From: Monomorium pharaonis
Taxonomy: Eukaryota > Arthropoda > Insecta > Hymenoptera > Formicidae
DNA: 64,000 bases
Direction of reading: 5' to 3'
Assembly (NCBI RefSeq): GCF_013373865.1
Contig: NC_050467.1
Span: 41,233,692-41,297,691 of the forward strand
Shown here: in pieces, positions 35,401-45,800 of the stretch
How positions within the stretch are numbered: the first letter of the stretch is position 1
Layout of the letters: every line of letters begins with the position of its first letter
Notes under the pieces: generated by a model
Told to the model about the DNA's origin: nothing
Seen by the model: only the letters and a program-made list of their open reading frames with translations
Database searches by the model: none
Program-made: the position numbers and the translations under genes

Positions 35401-36527
35401 ATATAAAAATATGAATATTTTATAAATTTTTTCTGTGTATATGTGTGCAAGTATGTGTAATTTCAAGGGTACTTACTTTAGAGCCAGATCGAGCTATAGT
35501 TCCCAAATTAGATATTAATTCCTCTCTAGTCATTCCTATGCCAGTATCTTGGATTGTTAAAGTACGATTGTGTTTATCAGTTCCGATATGTATCTCTAAG
35601 TTCCTTTCACCAGCTGCTTGTGCGATTTCATTGTCGCTTAGACGTAGGTATCGTAATTTCTCCAGTGCATCACTCGAATTTGACACAAGTTCCCGTACAA
35701 ATACCTGGTAGATAAATTAATTGATGTAATCATTGTAAATTGTAATTGCTATAATTGATTTTAAAAGATTAATATTTATTTACCTCTTTATCCGAATATA
35801 ATGACTTTGCGACGATTTGTAGTAACATTTGTGTCTCTGACTGAAATTCATGTTTAGCACCTTCACCTGCACATGATAAAATATTTCACCTGTCATATTC
35901 TTCTAGAAAACAATGTCAGATATAATTATTTTAATTACAACTGAATATGTTACCTATAGATTTCTCTGTGTCTTTTATAATATTATGATACTCTGTAGTT
36001 TGTGCCTCTGGTTGAGACGACCAATATCGTACATGATTGCAAATAACTATAAAATTAAAAACAATTTAAATACCCCTTGATATTAAAAACTGTATTAACT
36101 TTGGTCAAAAGTATTAGGCAAGGGCTTTATATTTAAAAAAATATTTTTAATTGGATTTAAATAAAAATTAAAATAGTAATTATTCTTTAACATATTTCAA
36201 GAATAATTTAAATTTATGTCAGTAATAGAAAACATTACAGATAAAAAACTTTTAGATATATGAAAAGATATAAAGTGTCTAATACTTTTGGTCAAAGTTG
36301 TATATTTAAAAAATACAAGTTATATTATAAAAAAAGAAACAGATTAATAAAAAAATTGTACACAGTATGCAATAGTGTAACACATTTAGATAAAAATAAA
36401 AGTCTAACAAACCTGATAATCGTTGGCATTGTGACTGAAGTAATTTCTCCTGTACGTTTCTATTTAATCTCAATCTCGAAAGAGATCTTCCTAATTTAAT
36501 AGCGTGCTTAATCCTGAAAGCGGCCAT
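32445..36527 (-). CDS. Trap1: TRAP1, mitochondrial Hsp90 chaperone, complete, 13 exons
   Basis: ATP-dependent Hsp90 paralogue of the mitochondrial matrix. Exons on the minus strand, 5' to 3': 36413-36527, 35954-36046, 35784-35866, 35477-35704, 35103-35266, 34880-34989, 34719-34792, 34299-34645, 34078-34225, 33647-33774, 33380-33567, 32624-32922, 32445-32546. They total 2,079 nt, 692 codons plus stop, close to the ~704 residues of the human protein. The N-terminus MAAFRIKHAIKLGRSLSRLR is basic and helix-prone, as expected of a matrix targeting signal. GHKL/Bergerat ATP-site motifs are intact: ELVSNSSDALEK, DTGIGMT, GQFGVGFYSAFMVAD. The middle domain has PKWLRFIKGVVDSEDIPLNLSRELL with the ATP-sensing arginine region. 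The C-terminal dimerisation end reads ITTTDTELADRLIQQ then LFTGAMVGAGLIEDPR. No frameshift or missing key residue seen. Two introns carry MITE copies. Confidence 0.96.
33824..34058. mobile_element. MITE copy 2, in a TRAP1 intron
   Basis: Ends tacagctttagtaaaaaata (left) and, in reverse complement, tacagctttggccaaaatta (right). The internal ttactgacattatatataa block is shared with copy 1. About 235 bp and fully intronic (between TRAP1 exons 33647-33774 and 34078-34225), ending about 20 bp from an exon edge. No coding capacity. Confidence 0.65.
36093..36303. mobile_element. MITE copy 3, inverted orientation, in TRAP1 intron 1
   Basis: Ends aactttggtcaaaagtatta (left) and, in reverse complement, aactttgaccaaaagtatta (right): TIRs of more than 20 bp with one mismatch in that stretch. 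It contains ttatgtcagtaatag, the reverse complement of the shared internal block. About 210 bp, within intron 1 of TRAP1. It has the best preserved ends of the three copies. Confidence 0.7.
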
Positions 36528-36823
36528 TTTTTATATTACATATACATTAATCTCAGGTTAATAGAGCTATAGTAGCATCAGCGCCAAATTGTGGATGTAG
36601 AAACTACGTACTACATTCACTTTTCGACATTGTCGATAAAATTGTTTTATGGTGTGCATTAATGTAGTAAACTCTAATAAACACTCGTGTAAAGGTTTCT
36701 TTTTAATCCACTTATTCATTTAAAAATTATTTATCTAAAATAGTAAAATAAGATAATTTTTGTTGCTTAAGCTATTGTAAGTCAAATTTTTCTTTTTTAT
36801 ATTTATTCACTTAATTGCAGAAA
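36528..36823. promoter_or_regulatory. Trap1: Candidate bidirectional promoter, TRAP1 / small plus-strand ORF
   Basis: About 295 bp separates the TRAP1 start codon (minus) and the ATG at 36824 (plus). Divergent, closely spaced starts suggest shared promoter DNA. No clear TATA box or initiator could be assigned. Confidence 0.35.
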
Positions 36824-36970
36824 ATGCAAATATTTACACCCAAAAATAAGCAAGCAACCAAGAAGACTACTAATGAGGTAAATGAGAAACACTATATTGT
36901 TGCAGAGCAAAGCTTACTGGAATGCACATTTAATGGATGCTTTTCGATGGATGAATGTATGCGAATATAA
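36824..36970 (+). CDS. Small ORF, 48 codons, unrecognised
   Basis: Starts right after a good splice acceptor (ttaattgcag) and encodes a small polar protein beginning MQIFTPKNKQATKKTTNE and ending CMRI. AATAAA at 36970-36975 overlaps the stop codon, which fits a short terminal exon whose cleavage site would be just downstream. It is basic at the N-terminus and cysteine-containing at the C-terminus, with no family recognised. It could instead be a 3' terminal exon of a transcript starting in the TRAP1 promoter region, or chance. Confidence 0.25.
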   Translation: MQIFTPKNKQATKKTTNEVNEKHYIVAEQSLLECTFNGCFSMDECMRI

Positions 36971-37115
36971 ATAAAATTATCGTAATATTGCATTGTTCCT
37001 TGATCCTTTTTTTATTATTTCTTTATTCTTAATTTTAAATTACAATTAAAAAAACATCTAATATAAGAAATCATCAACGTTTACTTATATAAATTTAAAA
37101 ACTATAATAAGATAA

Positions 37116-38035
37116 TTAATTATACAAGTTTAATTCAAAATCGTCTGAATTGCTTTTTAAATCTTTCATAATGGTAATTGTCCATCGTCTTCTCTCCGTT
37201 ATTTTTTCGTTTTCCTCAAATGTAGTACATTTTTCTTTCTTTGATAGTGCATTTTTTCTCAGCACAATGCTGCTTTCTCTGGTGAACAATGGTGATCCCT
37301 TATCATTATTCATACTATTCGCTGCATCATTATTATTTTGCGCTTTGACAATTCTTCTTCTATATACTTGACCCTGTAAACAGAAATAGTTATATAAGGA
37401 TACAAGATATACAAATGCAATGATTAATAATTCCAACAATATGCATTCTCTTATAATTAATTAAATATCGATAATAAGCGTGAAAGAGAAAGAACCAAAC
37501 GTCGCCGTACGTATATTTCTACGTCCTCATTGCGTTTATTGATCTCTGTGTTAAATAGCGTTCTAGTGTCAGTGTCATGCATCATTGAGCTTATGTTTTG
37601 TATTCTTCAGCACAGCCATATTTATCACTCCTCCGGTTTTCATTAAATCCGGATCCGACTAAATTAACATAGATCTCGCGTTACCTTTCCTATCTATCGT
37701 GTATTTTACTTTTATTACGTATACATATAAAATTGTCTTACCATCAACACACGAATGAGACGCTTTCTTCAAGCGCCAAACCAACAATATCAACGCCAGC
37801 CGGTATCTCGCGGAGTTTCTGAATGATCTTCATCTCCTCGACTTTCTCCTTGAAATAAATCTCTTAATCTAAGTTCTATGCTACACAATTAATTAAAAAC
37901 AGAATAATGTGGAATCCTAACTTGGACATTTTCTCTCCCTCGCTGTCAAACCGAGAAGCTTCGAGTTTCCTTAAAGATTTCGTCTTCTTCTTCTTTTTAA
38001 ACTGGATATTATGCGTTTCGTCGTCGTCGCATCCC
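37116..38035 (-). CDS. Unrecognised small gene, about three exons, model uncertain
   Basis: The best-supported exon is 37116-37375, preceded by a strong acceptor (tttctgtttacag). It reads GQVYRRRIVKAQNN... and ends SNSDDFELNLYN before TAA. This is a basic, serine- and lysine-rich tail with a RRRWTITIMKDL segment; two AATAAA signals lie about 100 bp past the stop. A second exon candidate at about 37758-37851 reads EKVEEMKIIQKLREIPAGVDIVGLALEES. A first exon candidate reaches 38035 with ATG and a lysine run (MGCDDDETHNIQFKKKKK). I could not join exon candidates 1 and 2 in frame with a consensus donor, and the candidate 2 frame meets TGA just before its best GTAAG donor. Either an alternative donor is used or the model is wrong. 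Length and composition suggest a small nuclear protein, but no family is recognised. Confidence 0.4.
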
Positions 38036-38724
38036 ATTCTTTCTTAATTAATTAAACCTGCTACATTAAACTCCTTCCAAGTAAAATCAAAACAGAGAGG
38101 TATTTTCAAGGTTAGTTTCGTCCGAAGGTTAGTTCCGTCACGACGGAATCAATGTTCCCAAAACCGACTGAACAAATTATTGTAAATAAAAAATACATTT
38201 TTATTAAAAAAACAATATTTTTCTGTTACTTTATATAAATTTAATATAGTATAGATAAAATAATTTATTTAATAATATAATATTTAATGATAATTGTTTT
38301 CATAATATATATATCGAATCTATCGAATCAATTATCGATCGATGTGGGAGATCGATTTGACTCATATTTTAATTTACGCATACTTTTTATTTTTATGTAA
38401 AAGTAATTACAATTTGTGAAATGATAATAATTAATGAATTATTATATATATACATGAATTAATAATAATTAGCTTTATTAGTGTGAAAAACGCAAAGTTC
38501 AAAACGGTATATATATATATATATATATATATCGCAGAAGCACTCATCTTGACGCGTGAAGTTAGCGCTAGAGATGATCATCTCTGGCTCGAGCCAACTT
38601 AACATAGTTCTCTGTTATAGGGGTTCACATGCCTTTCGGAACGGAACGGGACGCTGGGTTCACTTTCTTTCCGGAACGGAACGGGGCACGGGACAGATTA
38701 GCTCCCGATCGAGTGGCATCGCAA

Positions 38725-39045
38725 TTTGTCTAATTGGTAATTATAACGTATATTCATCTTGTACCGTGTTCCGTTTGAACGCGTATCCTCGTTCGTAGCG
38801 TAAATCGCGACGTGTGGAACGGTCGCGCGATTGTAACATGCGACAATAATTCCGTGCAAAAGTCGATCGCGCGGGAAAGGCCGCGAGTGATATCGCATCG
38901 GTAAAAATCGCTTCATCGGTAATTAATCTTGCATTTCCAAAGTGTATTCCTCATTTAAACGTAGATCGCGATGCGTGGAGCGGTCGCATGCAACCGTAAT
39001 ATCCGACATTCGCATATCCGTGCAAAAGTCGATTACGCGGCTAAC
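38725..39045. repeat. Diverged ~150 bp tandem duplication
   Basis: Two neighbouring copies (about 38735-38880 and 38920-39045) share ggtaatta, tcgcga-g-cgtggaacggtcgc-like sequence and ccgtgcaaaagtcgat followed by cgcg. Indels separate them. No ORF. Confidence 0.55.
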
Positions 39046-40837
39046 TACGTTATCAATGTCCATGAAGATCTGTAGATAATTTTGGTTCTCTTCCGTGCTA
39101 TGTCCATGATTTTTTTATTTTGTTCCACATTACATTAAAAACGTTCAATGTTCAAAGAGATTGAAAGTTTTGTCAAAAATTATTAGTTTTGTAGAAATCC
39201 GATCAGTTTCTCTTTGGTCCGACTGTAGTTTACATTTTAGGGTGATGAAAAAAAAAGGCGAAGTTTCCTCGTATGGTAAGCCCTGTTCGGTTCCACGTGT
39301 CGCTCCTTCTCGGACGAGAAGAGAGATACAGACAACGCTCCAACACACATTACTTTAATTTGACAAATACACTTCCGCCCATCGCGAAGGATCAGCCGGA
39401 TGGCTTCCTTTCCTGAGATTCGCGAAGACGACGGAGGATAACAGCCAAAGTCAAGCTATGGCACTTTCTGCCACGGGTCCAGGGACTTTCCTCAGAGCGA
39501 TAAGAGTCATTTCAGACTCAGAATGTGGCTCCGCGGTGTTTCCCGAGGGAACTTCGAGAGGCTCTTTCCGATGCATTATATAAAGAGAAATATGGCTCGA
39601 CAAGCACTAACGAGAAACGTGAAAAAATAAAGAAAAATGTAAATTTTTATTAATAATTACTTATAATATTGAATTTTACTTTTAAAATATTATATTTTAC
39701 AAAATTTTAGTTATTTCTTATATAATAACATACATTATCAAATATTATTTAAAAATTGATAATAATTACAATTTTTATCTGACTAATTTCAACGTATAAA
39801 AGCGGTAAAAAAAATTTATATTATTGAAGTGAAGATTTATCATTATAAATCAATTAAAAATCAGGGTAAAACATTTTGTAAGTTAAATAGATTTTAGTTT
39901 AATATAGTAATTAAATATTTTTAATATAAACAAACTGTCAATTACCAAATCAAGAGATTCAAAGGGACCTTAGTGCAGATGTTCCGAAATTATATTTGTA
40001 AAATTTGTATTGCCTACTAAGTTTTGAGACTTTATTAATGTTTTTTATTATTTATTTATTTTATCTGTAATCTTTTTAAAATTAAATTTATTTATTTTAA
40101 ATAAATTAATTTTTTATTTTTATTAGCGACTTTTAAAACACCTAAATTATTAACTTATTAATTTTCTTCTTTCAAGTTAAAACCTATATAAAAGAAAGAA
40201 ATAGTAAGAAAATATTTATAAAAAAAACTATTTTTTTTAATAAGTGAACATCCGGATTTACCGGAATGCATATGCCGGTAGAATTTTTTTTTCTCCGAAT
40301 TGTTCTGCCAAATCACCCTCTTGATATCCGACGGCGCAGCGTCGCGACGGCGTGCGGCGTACGATGGGCGCCGCGACGCGCCGCGTGCGCATGCCGCATC
40401 AGAGCGCAGAATCGTCTCCCGGAGGTCGTGGACGTCGGCTGCTGGACGGATGGTCAGTTGGGGGAACACGAAACGATATCGCGTCGCTAAATATAATACG
40501 AAGGCATAAGATTCTACTAAGCGTCCGCCACGGCACGCGGCATGACGGCGATGGCGACGGCGATGGCGACGGTAGTCACCGTTTGAGACCAACGGCGTTC
40601 GTACTGTCGAGCTTTCGTCGCCTTCGTCAACCGTAATCGCGGAAGTACCGCCATCGCGTTTTCAAGAGCAAACTGTGAAGTGGTGAAACCCTTCCCGAGC
40701 AGGTGCGTCCGCGAGTGAGGAACTCTCGAGTTGCGACTTGTCGAGGGGGTTGCTAATATTTTTGACGGAGTTTCTTCACCGGAACTCGATCGATCGTCGT
40801 CGTCGCTTAAAACCGTAGGTGAGAATCTTTTAAAATA

Positions 40838-40869
40838 GTACTTCCATATATACGCATATATGGAAGTAC
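40838..40869. other. Perfect 13-bp stem-loop
   Basis: Left arm gtacttccatata (40838-40850), 6-nt loop tacgca, right arm tatatggaagtac (40857-40869). It lies just 3' of the GC-rich block. The stem is too short for a conventional pre-miRNA by itself. Confidence 0.6.
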
Positions 40870-42854
40870 GAAAAACACATTTAAATGTATATTTAAAGAA
40901 TGGAAGATTCAATTTTATGAAACGCTGTAAGAAAATTTTTTGTCGAGGTTGGCTAGTAACTAATTTCAAAGTCTAAAGTTAAATAATAAAATTTAAAAGT
41001 AAATAACTTTTAACTTAACTTGATTAATTTTAAGTGAGCAAATTTTTATCTTTAATTAGTGATTTTTAAACACATAACATCTAGCTTATTAACGTTTTTT
41101 CCAAGTTGAAAATTTAACTATGAAGAAAATGTGTAGAAAAACAAGACTTTTTTATTATATAAGCTTAGTTTAAAATAAAACATTAGGTTTACCCAAGAAT
41201 CTAGATTATAAACATTATTATTTAAAGTAGTCTATTTTTTTTAATTTTGACATTCTCAAATTTAATATAAAAATAATACTTTTTAAAATTAATTTTTAAT
41301 TACAGTTAACTTAATTTTAAAGCAACTTTTAACTAAGTTAAATTTTTGCTTATGTAATTTTTAATGCAACTAAATTATTTTTATAAACTATTAACTTTAA
41401 CTTAATTTTAAAAAATATATATATTAATCCATCTAATCTTAGTTTTTATAAACTTTAATTTTAAGAAATTAAACTCAAAACTTTTAGAAATTATTTTTTT
41501 AGTTAATATTTAATTATTAGTAAATATGTCTAACAGTTTTATTTATATATTTAATAACTTGTGATAATTTAATGACCATAAAAATAAAAAAATATATATA
41601 TATGTTACTTTAGATATTTTATAAAATCTTTGAAGAAAATGTATTGAATTACGTGAATAAATTTAAAACCAAATTATATCTCTTAATCATATTATTAATT
41701 AAAACATTGAATTTCATGGAGCTTACACATTTATATATCATTGAACTTTATTTTTGAACACCAGTAGATTAACTTTTTCTTTATTTATTTAAACACCTTA
41801 CAGTTTATTTTCTATCCACTATGTTACAAGTCTCTTGCAATATTTCTGCGTAGTTTCTCAGATCATAAAAACGACTGTTCAAGACCACAAGAAATCTTAA
41901 AAACGTCCATTGATCCGTTTGTAATTGCGACGTATTCCAAGCCAAGGCAATGTAAATTTTACGATTGTTCACGTTGACTCAAAGTCGTTTGCTTATGTTA
42001 CGTCTCGTTTTCAATGCCAACCTCATAGCAAATATATCGCTTATTATCGTTTCGCTGTATGGAATCTAGCTAATTTATAATGTAGAAAAAACTATGTTTG
42101 ATAATATATAGTATATCTTAATTGCATTTTTAATTTTTATAAAAACTAGCGTATGAAAAAAATATTAAAACTATTAAAATTTTTATTAAAAGATTAAAAA
42201 TTGTTATTATATATACAATAATATATAATAATTAACATAGAATAATTAAAATTATTAAGTAAAAATCATTTTATTATTTTTATACGAAGTAAAGAAAAAA
42301 TGAGTTAAAAAATTAAAAAGACATACGAAAATAAGTTTAAAAAATCAATTTTTTAGCATGAGATTGTCAATGTTATGATTATTACATGATGCAATCATAT
42401 GAGACAGCCGTTTTTACAATTATTGATCGACGAATACCGCAAGCATTGTGGTCGAGTAAATCCTACGCGAACAATAGATACGCAATAATGAAAAACATGC
42501 TCATATACACCCACTCATCCTTCCTATATACTTTTTTTATACATCAATACATGTGAGCAATAGACACCATCCGGGCAACATTTTAAAAGAAAATTAAGTT
42601 GACCTATCTAAATAAATTTATGAAGAGAAATAAATAAATAAATGTATATATTAATAAATATACATTACCTTTATTTCAAGACTTGTGCAAATTAAAAAAT
42701 AAACTTTGTTGCATTATTATTTTATAAAATTATAATTGAAGCTTTATTTGTGACAGTATTTAACTTAGAATTTCCTGCGTATGTTTATATTAAAATATTA
42801 AAATTTTTTATGCTCAACAATTTTATATATGTGTAATGTCCGTATATGACAGAG

Positions 42855-45800
42855 ATGAGTATCCAGAAGCCTGAAGACCTTTTGTCGGTTGTTATATCAA
42901 CTGAACTTCCATCGTCGAATTCCCGACAGCTATTTATAAGTCAAGATCAACAGGTGTGTACTTCCAATTCTTTATGTATCTGTTAAAAATTGTATATTGG
43001 AAAAAAAACTTAGTAAACCTGTGAAATTTAGTAATAATATTGTTTGAAACAGTTGCTTGTTATAAACAAATATAATAATAATAACAAAATGTTTTGTAAT
43101 AATTATAAACATTTCGTTATATTATTTTATAATAATTATCTTATTTTAATTGAAAATTATTTTATTAGAAGTTTTGGTAAAATTATTCAATAGTCGACAT
43201 ATTTATAAATAGTTCTCTTAACAAAAACTTAATTAATCCAGCATTTAATTTGATACATGTATTGATTAAAATCTGATACGCATATTTTGAAAGATAATAT
43301 TATTTATATTTAGAAGATGCAATAATGCGGCAACAATTAATATTCCACAGTCGTATCGAAAAAAAAAAAACAAATAGCACTTTCCTGTTCCACGAGATTT
43401 GTTCTGAGAATTTTGTCTCATATATGTATTTAATTTTTTAATAGGATGAAGAAGCGTCCGATTGTCCCCTATTAACGCCAAGTCCACCACCTACCCAAAC
43501 AGACGAAGCTCTGCAATCGACACCGATATTCAATACTCTGGAAGGAGCTCCATTAGAGATGATACCCACGCCAACGCTTGAAAATATTAATACGGAAGAC
43601 GGACTTAACTTCATGAACATAGTGAACAGTTCGAGTAAACCTTTGCACGACGGTACGTATTTCTCATTTAAATTCTATTGTACAGTACAGCATTATAACT
43701 ACTTTTCAGCATGCATTACCTTCAATATACATGTGCTTTCAATAACATTATTATGTGCTAAATATAATGGTTGAAAAAAAATAGGATGAAAAAAAACATA
43801 CAGATTAACATCTACGCGCTATTTAAACGAAGCTTCTTTTTCTTTCAATATTAAATGTTTGTTAAGTGGCCGCGACAACGTTTCTTGAACTAAAGAGCTT
43901 ACGTAATCACTGTTGTATGTAACGTCAACGCTCGTTCGTTAAAGTGCTTTGATAGGATCCAGTTTCAATTTAAGTGATGTTTCATTCAGACATTCCTACA
44001 CGCGAACTGGATTGCAATCTATTTTTGTTCAATCTTAAAATGAAATAAAAGTGACAATACTTTATTTGATTATATAAAAATATTTCAGGTTCTTTATATT
44101 ACAATTTTTTAAAGTTAAAAGTATAAAAACATGTTGGGTTGTTTAACACAGTTTAATCGTACAATTAATCCGAATCTTATTTTTACTTGTTTTTTAACAA
44201 TATACACAATATAAACAAATAATTTGCTTAAAACGTTTTAATAGTGATTCCATAAATGAATATAACTTTATGTGTCGCATCAAAAAATATTTCAGAACCG
44301 AGTTCACGTGATCCAATGGTGGAGTCCACTAGCAGCGGTAGCAGCAGTGATACAAACGAACCTGTTTGCGCACAATTGTTGACACAATTGAATACTGCCT
44401 ATCAACATCTCGCACCAGATGCTCAAGCTTTAGTAAGTAAACGGGACTTTGTTCTATCCTGGATTTTTTAAACCATGTATAAAATAAAACTAATATGAGA
44501 ATAATTTAATAATAGATTAATTCAAATATTATTAAAAATTGTAAATTTTTTAAAGTTGCTTGAAAAAAGAGTTGTAAATATCTAAAAATTTGTTGTAAAA
44601 GCGTTTGATTACTGTTCAAAATTCTCAACAGTAAAATTTATGTCTCTATGCATACAATATGGAATTTACAATGATATAAGTATTTATGAATTTTTAAGAA
44701 TTTTCTAATCTTGGAATATTAGAAAGGATTCAAAATTATCGTATTCCAAATGATTTAGTCTTGTGTCTCTTACTTAACTACTTGTATATATGCCTATTGT
44801 GCTTAATATATGTTTCATCATTACAAAATTCACAAATTACTCTCTCTCTCTTTCCCTCTGCTATTTGCAGAAGCGAAGAGAATCTATACTGTTTAATACA
44901 TTACATATGTTTACATTCGCCTGGCACGGATGAAGGATACCTTGTCAAATGTATCACGCGTGCACGAAAGATGCCGCCTTGTGATTCACGTAACCGTGAT
45001 TGTATTCACATTCGCATCTATATCTTTTTACGTCGACCTAAGTCGTACTATGATTTGCTCATCGATTCGTCATGTCAATATGCTTATATGCACAGAAAAC
45101 CCAGAGCACTAGATAAAATACAACTAGGGTGACCATATGGAATTAGTTAAATAATTAGAAAGATATGCGTTTGATAAATTAATTTTTATTTTTTTTTTGT
45201 TTTTTTTTAATCCTACCTGAAAAAAAGGCATGTAAAGTCGATTGCTCGCATTTCTCGAAGTTCATTGTTGTCGCTTTTCCGCGATGCCGATTGGTTCTCT
45301 CGCTGCGCTTACTTCGTGTTGCAAGAGTAGCTGTCATTGCAATTGAATTTTGACAGCTGTCAAATTTGTATAAATATTATCTATACATTTATTGTTTTAT
45401 TGTAATTTATTTTTAAAAGGTGAAAAATAAAAGGTTAAGTAGCGCGCGCGAAGCGCGCGTCTGTGGTGTCTGGTGGTATATAAACTTAAAATATTTTTTA
45501 TATTCTTTGATAATAATGGTATAAATATTTATTTTAAATATTTTCATAAATGTTTATCATAATTTTTTTTATATCTGACAAACTCGGACATAAAATATGT
45601 ACAAAATATTTGGCTTCCAAAAACAACCAATCTCCAATTTAGTTCAAATTTTGGAAATTTCTTCTAGTCAAAAAAACATATGCAAGAAGGATTTTTGGCG
45701 AAGAGTGAGTGAGTGAGTGAAGAGTGAGCCAGGAGTGAGCCAAGAGTGAACCAGAAGTAAGCCAGGAGTGAGCCAGGAGTGAGCCAGGAGTAAGCCAGGA

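Larger units (their letters stand above)
38040..42854. other. Intergenic / upstream region of the SLC3-like gene
   Basis: Mostly AT-rich. Contents: an (AT)n tract at about 38506-38533; a diverged tandem duplication at 38725-39045; a mixed-GC stretch 39150-39600 without protein signature; and a GC/CpG-rich block at about 40300-40800 that may hold the SLC3-like promoter and a 5' non-coding exon (a GTGCGT donor follows gagcag near 40700). Long frames there (for example 40158-40592 minus) are arginine-rich by composition only. A 13-bp perfect hairpin lies at 40838-40869. Confidence 0.5.

Noticed and set aside
40158..40592. 144-codon minus-strand frame, Arg/His-rich
   Set aside because: Composition artefact of the CpG-rich block; tail is Lys/Phe low complexity; no family signature.
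44876..45130. Extra SLC3-like exon after ctatttgcag
   Set aside because: In the phase required after 44432 it hits TGA quickly, and no donor restores the frame.
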